From the NCBI RefSeq assembly GCF_014195685.1, contig NZ_JACICF010000002.1, positions 186,001 through 250,000 on the forward strand: 64,000 bases of DNA, written 5' to 3'. Under the pieces are notes generated by a model. That model was given only the letters and a program-made list of their open reading frames with translations, had not been told where the DNA came from and did not search any database. Positions 35,589 to 45,470 of the stretch are shown here, in pieces. Source of the stretch: Sphingomicrobium lutaoense. Lineage in GTDB: Bacteria; Pseudomonadota; Alphaproteobacteria; Sphingomonadales; Sphingomonadaceae. The position numbers and the translations under genes are program-made. Position 1 is the stretch's first letter; every line of letters starts with the position of its first letter.

Positions 35589-37362
35589 AATGAAGCGCGC
35601 TCAGTGCCGCGGGCGTGATTCCCCTCACCCGCGACGCCTGCGACAGGCTGTCGGGCCGGGCCTCGGAAAGCCGCTCCTGCATTTCGCTCGACAGTCCCGG
35701 CACCGTCGAAAAATCGAAGTCGCCGGGGATGGCAATCCGTCCATCCGAAGCAAGCCGTTCCCACTCGCGGCGCTGCCGCTCGATATAAGGCGCATATTGC
35801 GCATCGGCGATCACCTCGTCAGTCAGTGCATCGTGGGCCAAGCGCTCGCGCACCGCTCCCACCGCCTGGTCGCGTCGCAACCATTCCGACAATGGCCGGC
35901 GCTCGCTTCCCGCCAACCCCAGGTCCGACGCCCCCACGACGTCATCGAGCAGTTCGGTCCGCTCTGCATGCCGTTCAAAGTGCCGTTCGATCCGCTCGAC
36001 CATCTTCTGATCGACACCCGAAGCAATAGCATCGGCGCCAAGCCGGCGGACCGCATTGTCGGCCCGCAGATGCAAGCGATATTCGGCCCGGGCAGTCATC
36101 ATCCGATAAGGCTCGCTCACTCCGTGGATGGTGAGATCATCGATCATCACCCCGATATAGCTCGACATCCGGTCGAAAGTCGTCGGCTCGCGGTCGAGCG
36201 CTTCGGCCGCCGCATTGATCCCGGCCACCAGCCCCTGTGCCGCCGCTTCTTCATATCCAGTGGTGCCATTGATCTGCCCCGCGCAGAACAGTCCATCCAC
36301 CTCTTTCATTGCAAGCCGCTGGTCCAGACGGCGCGGATCGATAAAGGCATATTCAACCGCATACCCCGCCTGACAGATCTCGACCTGCTCGAGCCCCTCG
36401 ATCGTGTGCAGCATCTCGACCTGCGCATCCTCGGGCAGCGAAGTCGATATCCCCGCCGGATAGACCAGATGACTGTCGAGCCCCTCGGGCTCGAGGAAGA
36501 TCTGATGCCCATCGCGATCGGCAAAACGGCGCACCTTGTCCTCGATCGACGGACAATAGCGCGGCCCCCTCCCCTCGATCGTCCCCGCATAGAGAGGCGA
36601 GCGGTCGGCATGCTTGTCGATCACATCATGCGTAAGCGGATTGGTTCGCGTAATCGCGCATGCGAGCTGCGGCAAACTGCGTTCCGTCGAGCGCAGCGAA
36701 AAGGTCCAGTCCTGCCAATCCGAAGGCTGCGGTTCGAGCCGCGCCCAGTCGATCGTACGACCATCGAGCCGCGGCGGCGTACCGGTCTTGAGCCGTCCTT
36801 GCACCAGCCCCTCGGCAATGAACTGCTCACCCAACCGGCTCGCTGCGCGTTCCTCGACACGACCCCCGGTGCTTGTCTCATGCCCGCGATAGAGCTTCCC
36901 GCCGAGAAAGGTTCCCGTTGCGACAATCACCGTTCTGGCCTCGATCAGCCCCTGCCCGGCCAGCGTGACGCCACAAACCCGCCCCTCGCGGATCTCGATC
37001 CCCTCCGCCTCACCGATCAACCATTCGACGGGCTCCTGCCCAAGCTCGTTCTGAACCGTCTCGCGGAAAATCCGCCGATCCGCCTGAATACGCGGACCTT
37101 GGACGGCGGGACCCTTGCTGCGATTTAGGAGGCGGTAGTGAATGGCCGCCTGATCGGACGCGTAAGCCAAAATTCCGCCGAAAACATCCAGCTCCCGCAC
37201 AAGATGGCCCTTGCCGACCCCGCCGATCGAGGGATTGCACGACATCTGCCCGGCATTGTCTCGTGCGAAGCTGATTAGTCCCGTACGCGCACCTCGACAG
37301 GCGGCAGCATAAGCAGCTTCCACCCCCGCATGACCCGCACCGATGACCAAAACGTCGAACAT
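35560..37362 (-). CDS. mnmG: tRNA uridine-5-carboxymethylaminomethyl modification enzyme MnmG
   Basis: FAD enzyme that with MnmE installs cmnm5 at wobble U34. 600 residues. FAD motif [20 protein letters not shown] at the N-terminus; [20 protein letters not shown] and [19 protein letters not shown] are family signatures, as are [17 protein letters not shown] and [20 protein letters not shown]. Tetrahydrofolate and tRNA-binding C-terminal helical domain ends at LSALHFAL. Located between mnmE and rsmG; a parS site lies 39 bases upstream of its start. Confidence 0.97.
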   Translation of the reverse strand: MFDVLVIGAGHAGVEAAYAAACRGARTGLISFARDNAGQMSCNPSIGGVGKGHLVRELDVFGGILAYASDQAAIHYRLLNRSKGPAVQGPRIQADRRIFRETVQNELGQEPVEWLIGEAEGIEIREGRVCGVTLAGQGLIEARTVIVATGTFLGGKLYRGHETSTGGRVEERAASRLGEQFIAEGLVQGRLKTGTPPRLDGRTIDWARLEPQPSDWQDWTFSLRSTERSLPQLACAITRTNPLTHDVIDKHADRSPLYAGTIEGRGPRYCPSIEDKVRRFADRDGHQIFLEPEGLDSHLVYPAGISTSLPEDAQVEMLHTIEGLEQVEICQAGYAVEYAFIDPRRLDQRLAMKEVDGLFCAGQINGTTGYEEAAAQGLVAGINAAAEALDREPTTFDRMSSYIGVMIDDLTIHGVSEPYRMMTARAEYRLHLRADNAVRRLGADAIASGVDQKMVERIERHFERHAERTELLDDVVGASDLGLAGSERRPLSEWLRRDQAVGAVRERLAHDALTDEVIADAQYAPYIERQRREWERLASDGRIAIPGDFDFSTVPGLSSEMQERLSEARPDSLSQASRVRGITPAALSALHFALVRRDAA

Positions 37363-37400
37363 GTTCGCGCCGTTAGCAAAAGTAACGCCGAGACATAAGA

Positions 37401-37416
37401 TGTTTCACGTGAAACA
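37401..37416. promoter_or_regulatory. parS site 2 (between mnmE and mnmG)
   Basis: A second exact copy of TGTTTCACGTGAAACA, directly abutting the mnmE stop codon (37417-37419) and 39 bases upstream of the mnmG start. It is 1.88 kb from parS site 1; the two should nucleate ParB loading together. Confidence 0.96.
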
Positions 37417-38703
37417 CTATTTTCCGAGGCAGAAACGCCCAAAGATCCGGTCGAGGAGATCTTCGACACCGCTCCGACCAAGGAGATGGTCGATCAATTC
37501 CCGGACGGACCGCAAATTCTCGGCAAGAAGCAATGCGTCATGCGGAACCGGATCGCCAAGGATTTCTCTAGCTTCGATCATCCGGGCCCGCTGCCATTGC
37601 GTGAGACTAAGTCCGTTGTCCCCAGGCAAAATCGTCTCAGACAATTTCTTCAATGCCGAGAAGAGCGGAATGAGGCTCTGAGGATCGTGCGCAGACAGAT
37701 TGAACGCTCCCTTGACCGGCGCGGATCTCTGGTCCGCTTTCGACGCGATCACGATCAACCGTTCATGCTCGGGTGACTCCCCAGGCTCGCCGAGCCACAA
37801 AAGGATGTCAGCCTCGCCGATATTACGTTTCGTGCGCCCCACTCCGATCTGCTCGATGACGTCCTCGCTTTCGCGGAGCCCAGCGGTGTCGACAAAGACA
37901 TAGGCCGTGCCGTCGATCCTCAGCGGAACTTCAATGATATCGCGCGTCGTGCCTTCCACATCGCTGACAATTGCGCGGTCGGACCCTGCGATAGCATTGA
38001 GAAGGCTCGATTTTCCGGCGTTGACCGGTCCCGCCAGGACCACGCGGATCCCGTCGCGGATCGGCCGACGATCGGGCAGACGCAACCATCCCTCAATCTC
38101 GTCGCGGAGCGCCTCGCAATCGCGCACAAGCGCTTCTTCGCGCCCTCCGGTCTCATCCTCGTCCCCGACATAATCGATCGCCGCCTCCGCGCGCGCCGAC
38201 AGGTCGAGCACTTTTTCGCGTAATTCCTCCCATTCCCTCTTGAGACCGCCGCGTAAGAGCTCAAAGGCAGCTTTGCGCTGCTGCTGGCTTTCGGCGTCGA
38301 GGAGATCGGCCAGCCCCTCCGCGCTGGTCAGGTCCATCTTGCCATTGGCAACCGCCCGGCGCGTGAATTCCCCGGGTTCGGCTTGCCGGATACCACTGAC
38401 TGACGTCATGGCGTCAATCATCGCGGCAACGACCGCCTTGCTGCCATGTGTATGAAATTCTACGACATTTTCGCCCGTTACGCTATGCGGAGCGGGAAAG
38501 AGGAGCAACAGTCCCTCGTCGATCGGTTCCTGCGTCGCAGCAGCAACAAAGGTGCGCATTGCCGCCACCCGGGGCTCGGGCAAGGGCCCCGACATATGTT
38601 CGGCCAGCTCGAGTGCCTTCGGTCCCGACGCGCGGATCACCGCGATCGCGCTCGGCAGTCCTCCCGAGGAGAGAGCGACAATCGTGTCGCTCCCCTCGGT
38701 CAT
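37417..38703 (-). CDS. mnmE: tRNA modification GTPase MnmE
   Basis: Partner of MnmG at wobble uridine. 428 residues: N-terminal folate-binding domain (TIVALSSGGLPSAIAVIRAS), helical domain, and inserted G domain with G1 LAGPVNAGKSSLLNAIAG, G3 VDTAGLRESEDVIEQIGVGR and G4-like VIASKAD. The invariant C-terminal FCLGK, carrying the catalytic Cys, is present as GRFCLGK. ATG 38703 overlaps the terC stop by one base. The terminal codons abut parS site 2. Confidence 0.97.
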   Translation of the reverse strand: MTEGSDTIVALSSGGLPSAIAVIRASGPKALELAEHMSGPLPEPRVAAMRTFVAAATQEPIDEGLLLLFPAPHSVTGENVVEFHTHGSKAVVAAMIDAMTSVSGIRQAEPGEFTRRAVANGKMDLTSAEGLADLLDAESQQQRKAAFELLRGGLKREWEELREKVLDLSARAEAAIDYVGDEDETGGREEALVRDCEALRDEIEGWLRLPDRRPIRDGIRVVLAGPVNAGKSSLLNAIAGSDRAIVSDVEGTTRDIIEVPLRIDGTAYVFVDTAGLRESEDVIEQIGVGRTKRNIGEADILLWLGEPGESPEHERLIVIASKADQRSAPVKGAFNLSAHDPQSLIPLFSALKKLSETILPGDNGLSLTQWQRARMIEAREILGDPVPHDALLLAENLRSVRELIDHLLGRSGVEDLLDRIFGRFCLGK

Positions 38704-39437
38704 CAGCCGAACAGCACGCCAATCCCGACATTGGGATCGACGAAGCCGTCATAGATCATCTTGCCCGCGACATAGAGGATGACCAGCAGGCCGACATAAG
38801 CGATCCAGCGATAGCGCTCGATATATTTGGCGATGACATTGGCCGCGAGCCCCATCAGCGCCACCGAAAGGATGAGGCCGACGATCAGGATGCCAGGATG
38901 CTCCTTCGCCGCGCCCGCGACCGCGAGCACATTGTCGAGGCTCATCGAGACGTCGGCAACCGCCACGGCCCAGGCCGCTGCGGCAAAGCTCTTGACCGGC
39001 TTCACGCCGCTGTCTTCATCGCCCACCACTTCGGGGCTGCCCATGCTCTGGCCTTCATGATGCAGCTCGCGCCACATCTTCCATGCCACCCACAGAAGCA
39101 GCAGCCCGCCCGCGAGGATGAGGCCGACGATCTGGAGAAGCTGGGTAACGATCAGCGCGAAAATGATGCGCAGGACGAGCGCCGCAAGCACGCCGATGAT
39201 AATCACCTTGCGCCGCTGGTCGGGCGGAAGCCCGGCCGCCAGCGCGCCGACCACGATGGCATTGTCGCCCGCGAGTACGAGGTCGATCATCAGGACCTGC
39301 AGGAAGGCCGCCATGGCCGCAGGCTCGGTAATGTTGGAAAAATCATGGACGATCGCGGCCCAGATGTCGGCCGGCCCGCCAAAGGAAAAGGCCTCGCCCG
39401 ACGCGGCCGCGAGAAGGAAAAGCAATTGCTCGATCAT
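38703..39437 (-). CDS. TerC/YjbE-family integral membrane protein
   Basis: 244 residues with about seven transmembrane helices. The two acidic signature segments of TerC proteins are present: VLMIDLVLAGDNAIVVGALA and VAVADVSMSLDNVLAVAGAA, which carry paired Asp/Asn residues in the membrane and are linked to manganese or other metal homeostasis in studied relatives. It sits between rho and mnmE, where most related genomes have nothing, and is coupled to mnmE by TGATG. Whether it exports Mn2+ or loads metals into exported proteins cannot be decided. Confidence 0.88.
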   Translation of the reverse strand: MIEQLLFLLAAASGEAFSFGGPADIWAAIVHDFSNITEPAAMAAFLQVLMIDLVLAGDNAIVVGALAAGLPPDQRRKVIIIGVLAALVLRIIFALIVTQLLQIVGLILAGGLLLLWVAWKMWRELHHEGQSMGSPEVVGDEDSGVKPVKSFAAAAWAVAVADVSMSLDNVLAVAGAAKEHPGILIVGLILSVALMGLAANVIAKYIERYRWIAYVGLLVILYVAGKMIYDGFVDPNVGIGVLFG

Positions 39438-39501
39438 GGTGCCCCCAACAGATGGCTCGTCGTCACGGTTCCCGGCGGGACCATTGCCCCGCGCGGCGTC
39501 C

Positions 39502-40761
<1,260 letters not shown>

Positions 40762-40929
40762 GGTCTTTGTCTTTTCGGTCTGGGAAACCAACAGGGCAGG
40801 GCCGCAGGACGCGGGCGATGCCGGCGCGGCCGGGAAACGCCAACCATGGGAAAGGTCAGGCGGGCCGCTTGGCCTCGCAGGTAAAAGCGCGCCGCAGCCG
40901 AGTCAATCGCCCATCGGCGGTGCGGGCGG

Positions 40930-41382
40930 TCAGAAAGGCCGGACGATCACGAGGATGACGATCAGCACCGTGAAGATGCCGGGTACCTCGTTCATGATGC
41001 GAAGCGAACGCCCCTCGAGCGGCCGTTCGCCGCGCGCCAGCTTCTTGCCGAAGGCGCTTACCCAGCCTTGGTAGCCCGTCAGCAGGATGACGAGCAGGAA
41101 CTTGGCATGGAACCAGCCCTCGGCAAAGGCGCCGAGATGGAAGGCCAGCGACAGGCCGAGCGCCCAGCTGATGAGCATCGCGGGGGTGAGGATGATGGTG
41201 CGCGCCCGGTCCTCGCGCTCGATCCATGCCCGGTCCTCGGCCGACCCGGGCGTGGTCGCATGGTGATGGACATAATAGCGCGGCACGATGAACAGCCCCG
41301 CGATCCAGAAGATGATGAAGATGACATGCGCGGCCTTCACCCAGGGGTAGCCCGCGCCCAGGAAACCGATCCATTCGCTCAT
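40930..41382 (-). CDS. hemJ: Protoporphyrinogen IX oxidase HemJ
   Basis: 150-residue, four-helix membrane protein of the UPF0093 family that oxidises protoporphyrinogen IX in bacteria lacking HemG/HemY. Conserved His in VKAAHVIFIIFWIAGLFIVP and Arg/Tyr in RYYVHHH, plus GWFHAKFLLVILLTGYQGW, are the family landmarks. The adjacency to hemE, starting four bases after its stop, matches the known alphaproteobacterial order hemE-hemJ-rho. Confidence 0.94.
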   Translation of the reverse strand: MSEWIGFLGAGYPWVKAAHVIFIIFWIAGLFIVPRYYVHHHATTPGSAEDRAWIEREDRARTIILTPAMLISWALGLSLAFHLGAFAEGWFHAKFLLVILLTGYQGWVSAFGKKLARGERPLEGRSLRIMNEVPGIFTVLIVILVIVRPF

Positions 41383-41386
41383 GTTC

Positions 41387-42409
41387 TCAGGCCCCCTTCA
41401 CCCGCGCCAGCATCCGCTCGACATGCTCGATCGGCGTGGTGCGATCGATGCCATGCCCCAGATTGAAGATGTGCGGCCGATCCTTCAAGGCCGCGATGAT
41501 GCGATCGACCGCCTGGTCGAGCCGATCGCCTCCGGCCAGCAGCGCCATCGGATCGAGATTGCCCTGCACCGGCATCCCGGCCGGAAGCGCCTGGTGCGCC
41601 CATTCGGGATCGACGGTCTCGTCGAGGCCCACCGCATCGACACCGGTCTCGCTCGCATATCGTGCAAGCTTGGCGCCCGCGCCCTTGGGGAAACCGATCA
41701 CGGGCGTGTCGGGATGGCGCGCCTTCACTGCCGCGGCGATGCGCTGGGTCGGGGCGATCACCCAACGGTCGAATTCCTCGGGCGACAGGCTGCCCGACCA
41801 GCTGTCAAACAATTGCACCGCATCGACGCCCGCCTCGATCTGCCCGCCAAGATATTCGATCGTGACTTGCTCGATACGCTCGATCATCGCGCCGAACCTT
41901 TCGGGCTCGCGATAGGCCATGGTGCGCGCCTCGGCCTGGTCGCGGCTTCCCTGACCGGCCACCATATAGGTCGCCACCGTCCAGGGACTTCCGGCAAAGC
42001 CCAGGAAGCTCGTCTCGGGCGCCAATTGCGCCTTCACCCGGGCCACGGTCCCGTAAATCGGTTCAAGGCGCTCCATGACCGGCTGAAGCCCCTCCAGCGA
42101 GGCGTCCGACAGCGGCGGCGCGAGCCGCGGACCCTCGCCCGCGACGAAGCTCAGCTCCTGGCCGAGCGCATGGGGAACGATCAGAATGTCCGAAAAGAGG
42201 ATCGCACCATCGAAGGCAAAACGGCGCAGCGGCTGCATGGTGATCTCGGCCGCGGCCTCGGGATCATAGGCCATGTCGAGAAATCCGCCCTTCTCGGCAC
42301 GCAGCGCGCGATATTCCGGAAGATAGCGTCCGGCCTGGCGCATCATCCAGACGGGCGGCGGGTCCCGGCGTTCGCCCCGCAGGACGGCGAGCAAAGGCTT
42401 ATCGGCCAC
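41387..42409 (-). CDS. hemE: Uroporphyrinogen decarboxylase
   Basis: Removes four carboxyl groups from uroporphyrinogen III. 340 residues, TIM barrel. Signatures: PPVWMMRQAGRYLPEYRALR with the catalytic Arg, GAILFSDILIVPHALGQELS with the catalytic Asp, GFAGSPWTVATYMVAGQGS, and HIFNLGHGIDRTTPIEHVER. The start is GTG 42409, with AGGAG ten bases upstream in the AT-rich part of the hemE-maf gap. The gap is the probable replication origin, as next to hemE in Caulobacter. Confidence 0.97.
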   Translation of the reverse strand: MADKPLLAVLRGERRDPPPVWMMRQAGRYLPEYRALRAEKGGFLDMAYDPEAAAEITMQPLRRFAFDGAILFSDILIVPHALGQELSFVAGEGPRLAPPLSDASLEGLQPVMERLEPIYGTVARVKAQLAPETSFLGFAGSPWTVATYMVAGQGSRDQAEARTMAYREPERFGAMIERIEQVTIEYLGGQIEAGVDAVQLFDSWSGSLSPEEFDRWVIAPTQRIAAAVKARHPDTPVIGFPKGAGAKLARYASETGVDAVGLDETVDPEWAHQALPAGMPVQGNLDPMALLAGGDRLDQAVDRIIAALKDRPHIFNLGHGIDRTTPIEHVERMLARVKGA

Positions 42410-42410
42410 C

Positions 42411-42446
42411 CTCTTATTCTCCTTATATATATATTAGAATCTAGAT
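42411..42446. promoter_or_regulatory. AT-rich element (candidate DNA-unwinding element)
   Basis: The stretch CTCTTATTCTCCTTATATAT and the following ATATTAGAATCTAG form the most AT-rich run in this GC-rich window. It directly precedes hemE, whose -10 region probably overlaps it, and lies at the opposite end of the gap from the perfect DnaA box. Confidence 0.6.
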
Positions 42447-42521
42447 AGGAATCGTAGTTGGCGCGTGGGTGGCGGGGTTTAAGCGTCCGTCCCGCTTTTG
42501 CCAACATGGCGCGTCGCATCT

Positions 42522-42537
42522 TGAATCAAGCGATTCA
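42522..42537. repeat. Inverted repeat with paired GANTC sites
   Basis: TGAATC, four-base spacer AAGC, GATTCA: a perfect 6-bp inverted repeat in the middle of the origin region. Each arm contains a CcrM-type methylation site (GAATC/GATTC). It could bind an origin regulator whose access depends on methylation state; that is inference. Confidence 0.55.
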
Positions 42538-42593
42538 GGCACTTGCCTTGCCTTTCCCCCATGACTCACAGCCGCGCCGGTTCGACCGGACCC

Positions 42594-42602
42594 TGTGGAT
42601 GA
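42594..42602 (-). promoter_or_regulatory. DnaA box, one mismatch
   Basis: TGTGGATGA on the plus strand, i.e. TCATCCACA on the minus strand, one base off the TTATCCACA consensus. A weaker match follows at 42605. Confidence 0.6.
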
Positions 42603-42685
42603 ACTGTGGAATGGCGCGCGGATGGCAAAATGACAATCATCGCGGTTCCGCCATCCCCAGTTTCGCGCTAGGCCAAGCCCCATGG

Positions 42686-42694
42686 TTATCCACA
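42686..42694 (+). promoter_or_regulatory. DnaA box, perfect consensus
   Basis: TTATCCACA, exact match to the strong DnaA-binding nonamer, ten bases before the maf start codon. Key element of the proposed origin. Confidence 0.85.
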
Positions 42695-42704
42695 GACTTG
42701 TCCC

Positions 42705-43289
42705 ATGGGCCTGATCCTCGCTTCCGCCAGCGGAATCCGCCGTGCCATGCTCGACCAGGCAGGGCTCGACTATCGGGTGGTACCGGCCGACCTGCCCGAA
42801 GGCGCGATCAAGGCCGCCCATGTCGGCAGCGTCCCCGAACTCGCCCGCAAGCTAGCCATTGAAAAGGCACTGAAAGTCAGTCGCTCCCACCCCTCCGACC
42901 TGGTCATCGGAAGCGATAGTATCGCCCTTTTAGGCGACCATGCCTTCGACAAGCCCACCAGCCGCGAGGATGCCGCCGCGCACCTCCGGCGTTTCAGCGG
43001 TAAGTCATTGAAATTGATCAGTTCTGTCGCTCTTTCGCGCGGCGGGGAAAAGCTCTGGAGCACGGTCGACGAAGCGCGTCTCGACGTCCGCGAATTGAGC
43101 GAAAGCTTCATTGCCGACTATCTCGACAAGGAATGGCCGGCGGTCAGCCAATGCGTCGGCGTGTTCCGTTTCGAAGGCCCGGGCGTCCTGCTTTTCGAAA
43201 AGGTCGAAGGCAGCTATTTCACCATCCTCGGAATGCCCCTCCTGCCCCTTCTCGGAGCGCTCCGCGAGCAAGGCGCTCTCCCCTCATGA
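42705..43289 (+). CDS. maf: Maf family nucleoside-triphosphate pyrophosphatase
   Basis: 194 residues. Maf proteins hydrolyse non-canonical or canonical NTPs as house-cleaning enzymes. The phosphate-binding start LILASASGIRRAMLDQAGL (the usual SASPRR variant changed to SASGIRR), LVIGSDSIALLGDHAFDKP with the catalytic Asp, and the C-terminal GSYFTILGMPLLPLLGAL are present. First gene rightward of the origin; overlaps aroE as ATGA. Confidence 0.93.
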   Translation: MGLILASASGIRRAMLDQAGLDYRVVPADLPEGAIKAAHVGSVPELARKLAIEKALKVSRSHPSDLVIGSDSIALLGDHAFDKPTSREDAAAHLRRFSGKSLKLISSVALSRGGEKLWSTVDEARLDVRELSESFIADYLDKEWPAVSQCVGVFRFEGPGVLLFEKVEGSYFTILGMPLLPLLGALREQGALPS

Positions 43290-44110
43290 GCGAGGATGGC
43301 CTCCCCTATGCCGAGGTGATCGGCGACCCGATCGAAGGGAGCAAGTCACCGGTTATCCACCGCTTCTGGCTGGAAAAGGCGGGGATCGCAGGCGCTTACG
43401 ACCGTCGCCGCGTAGAACGCGGTAAACTCGACGCCTATCTGGCGGAACGCAGGCCCGATCCCGACTGGCGCGGCGCCAATGTCACCATGCCGCTGAAGCT
43501 CGATGCGATCGCCGCCGCCGACCGCGCCACCGACCGCGCGGTCGCCGCGGGCGCGGCCAATCTCCTCGTCCCGCGCGATGGCGAGCTGGTCGCGGGCAAC
43601 AGCGATGTCGGCGCGGTGATGTTCCTCCTCGCCCGTCTGCACGAGGAAGGCCGGGCGATGGGCCGCATCACCCTTTTTGGGAATGGCGGCGCGGCCCGCG
43701 CGGTGCTCGTCTCCTGCCGCTCGCTCGGGCTGGTCGACGTGGTGATCCACGCCCGCAACATGACCCGCGCGGTCAAGCTCGCGGTCGAGTTCGGGCTCGC
43801 CCATCCGCCTCGCCCCTTCACAGCCCCGGTCACCGGCGACGGCATCATCAATGCCACTCCGCTCGGCATGGACGGCAACAAATGTCTCAATTGCGACGTC
43901 AGCGGCCTGTCCGACAATGGCTGGGTATTCGATCTCGTCACCGCCCCCGCCAGAACCCCGCTGATCGAAGACGCCGAAAAGCGCGGGCTGGCGATCGTCG
44001 ACGGCATCGACATGCTGGTCGAACAGGCCGCCGCCAGCTTCCAGCTTTTCTTCGACGCCGAGGCCCCGCGCGACTATGATGCCGAGCTGTTCGAAAGGCT
44101 CCGCGCATGA
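43286..44110 (+). CDS. aroE: Shikimate dehydrogenase
   Basis: Reduces 3-dehydroshikimate to shikimate with NADPH. 274 residues. Substrate-binding GDPIEGSKSPVIHRFWLEKA with the two Ser, the catalytic Lys in GANVTMPLKLDAI, LFGNGGAARAVLVSC for NADP(H), and ATPLGMDGN. The usual NTDxxG motif is changed to GNSDVGAV, retaining the catalytic Asp. ATG 43286 overlaps maf; the stop overlaps coaE (ATGA). The maf-aroE-coaE-dnaQ order is conserved at alphaproteobacterial origins. Confidence 0.94.
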   Translation: MSEDGLPYAEVIGDPIEGSKSPVIHRFWLEKAGIAGAYDRRRVERGKLDAYLAERRPDPDWRGANVTMPLKLDAIAAADRATDRAVAAGAANLLVPRDGELVAGNSDVGAVMFLLARLHEEGRAMGRITLFGNGGAARAVLVSCRSLGLVDVVIHARNMTRAVKLAVEFGLAHPPRPFTAPVTGDGIINATPLGMDGNKCLNCDVSGLSDNGWVFDLVTAPARTPLIEDAEKRGLAIVDGIDMLVEQAAASFQLFFDAEAPRDYDAELFERLRA

Positions 44111-44700
44111 AGACGCTCGCGATCACCGGCTCGATCGGGATGGGCAAATCGACGGTCGCCGCAATGTTCGCCGAGGCGGGCATCCCGGTGTTCGACGCCG
44201 ATGCCACCGTCCGCGCGCTCCAGTCGGGCAATGGCCCGCTGGTGAAGCGCATCGAAAAGGCCTTCCCGGGCTCGACCGCCGACGGCGCGGTTGACCGCGA
44301 CGCACTCGGCGCGATGGTGCTCGGTCATCCCGAAGAGCTCGCTCGCCTCGAGGGCATCGTCCATCCCGCGGTGCATCACGAACGCACCCGCTTCATTCTC
44401 GAAAACGGCAGCGCCCCCGCGCTCGCCTTCGACATCCCGCTGCTTTTCGAGACCGGCGGCGAGGACAAGTTCGACCATGTCATCGTGGTCTCCGCTCCCG
44501 CCGAACTCCAGCGCGAGCGCGTGCTGTCGCGGCCCGGAATGACCGCCGAAAAGCTCGATGCCATCCTCGCCCGCCAGATGCCCGATGCCGAAAAACGCGC
44601 CCGCGCCGACTTCATCGTCGACACCTCGGGCCCGGTCGAGGAAACGCGCCAGCAGGTCGAGCGGATCATCGCTTGTCTGGACCTGTCTCCCGCGCAATAA
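44107..44700 (+). CDS. coaE: Dephospho-CoA kinase
   Basis: Last step of coenzyme A synthesis: phosphorylates dephospho-CoA. 197 residues. P-loop LAITGSIGMGKSTVAAMFAE, VFDADATVRAL, the LID/CoA region and LAFDIPLLFETGGEDKFDHV are diagnostic. Coupled to aroE by ATGA; its TAA overlaps the proposed dnaQ start (TAATG). Confidence 0.96.
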   Translation: MKTLAITGSIGMGKSTVAAMFAEAGIPVFDADATVRALQSGNGPLVKRIEKAFPGSTADGAVDRDALGAMVLGHPEELARLEGIVHPAVHHERTRFILENGSAPALAFDIPLLFETGGEDKFDHVIVVSAPAELQRERVLSRPGMTAEKLDAILARQMPDAEKRARADFIVDTSGPVEETRQQVERIIACLDLSPAQ

Positions 44701-45416
44701 TGAGCGCCATGCGCGAAATCATCTTCGACACCGAAACGACCGGCCTCAGCCCCGCGGGCGGTGACCGCATGGTCGAGATCGGCTGCGTGGAAATGATCGA
44801 CCGGGTCGAGACGGGCCGCACCTTCCACGCCTATTTCAATCCCGAACGGCCGATGCCGAGCGAAGCCGAGGCAGTGCACGGCCTCTCCGATGCCTTTCTC
44901 GCCGACAAGCCGCGCTTTTCCGAAAAGGCCGACGAGCTTCTCGACTTCCTCGGCGACTGTCCGCTGGTCGCCCATAACGCCAGCTTCGACTTCGGCTTCC
45001 TCAACCATGAGCTCGAGCGCTGTCAGCGGAGCGCGGTCTCGATGGACCGGATGGTCGACACGCTGGTTCTCGCCCGCAGCAAGCATCCCGGCGCCAAGCA
45101 CAGCCTCGATGCGCTCTGCTCGCGCTTCGGGGTCGACCGCTCGCAGCGCGTGAAGCATGGCGCGCTTCTCGATGCCCAGCTTCTCGCGCAGGTCTATGTC
45201 GAACTGACCGGCGGCCGCCAGATCGGCCTGTCGCTGGGTGCCGAGGAAAAGGAGCCCGCTCCGCTCGCCGCCGCGGTCGGACTGGCTTCGGCCGCCACGC
45301 GCCCGGCGCGTGCCCCCCGCGCCCATGCGCCGAGCGCCGCCGAATTGCAGCGTCATGCCGAATTTATCAGCCAGATGGGCGATCCCTTGTGGAACAGGAT
45401 CGCGGCTACCACGTAG
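44700..45416 (+). CDS. dnaQ: DNA polymerase III epsilon subunit
   Basis: Proofreading 3'-5' exonuclease of the replicase. 238 residues of DnaQ fold: ExoI IIFDTETTGLSPAGGDRMVE (catalytic DTE), ExoII VAHNASFDFGFLNHEL, ExoIII VKHGALLDAQLLAQVYVEL with the HxxxxD pair. The C-terminal tail is Ala/Pro-rich and ends SQMGDPLWNR, resembling the polymerase-binding tail. ATG 44700 overlaps the coaE stop; ATG 44709 directly before REIIFDTE is an equally common family start. Confidence 0.95.
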   Translation: MSAMREIIFDTETTGLSPAGGDRMVEIGCVEMIDRVETGRTFHAYFNPERPMPSEAEAVHGLSDAFLADKPRFSEKADELLDFLGDCPLVAHNASFDFGFLNHELERCQRSAVSMDRMVDTLVLARSKHPGAKHSLDALCSRFGVDRSQRVKHGALLDAQLLAQVYVELTGGRQIGLSLGAEEKEPAPLAAAVGLASAATRPARAPRAHAPSAAELQRHAEFISQMGDPLWNRIAATT

Positions 45417-45470
45417 TTGTTATTGGCGACCGGCTCCGGTTCGCCACTTTAGAACGGAAAGGAGAGGCGG
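45417..45470 (+). promoter_or_regulatory. dnaQ-hpf intergenic region with hairpin and strong RBS
   Basis: GGCGACCGG, a CT spacer and CCGGTTCGCC form an imperfect GC-rich hairpin around 45424-45445 followed by only three T, so termination would be weak. AAAGGAGAGG at 45458-45467 gives hpf one of the best ribosome-binding sites in the window, fitting high expression in stationary phase. Confidence 0.4.

Larger units (their letters stand above)
42410..42704. other. Probable chromosomal replication origin (oriC)
   Basis: 295 bases between divergent hemE and maf with no ORF of substance. It holds an AT-rich stretch (42411-42446, with eleven alternating TA bases) fit for unwinding, a perfect DnaA box TTATCCACA (42686-42694), a one-mismatch box on the other strand (42594-42602), and four GANTC sites (42437, 42523, 42532, 42563). 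Genes on both sides point outward, and parABS is 5-8 kb away. In Caulobacter and Rickettsia the origin also lies beside hemE. The DnaA-box count is low by E. coli standards, as usual in alphaproteobacteria. Confidence 0.85.

Noticed and set aside
43353-43361. Extra DnaA box TTATCCACC inside aroE
   Set aside because: One mismatch, and the bases encode the conserved Val-Ile-His of the shikimate-binding site, so coding constraint explains it.
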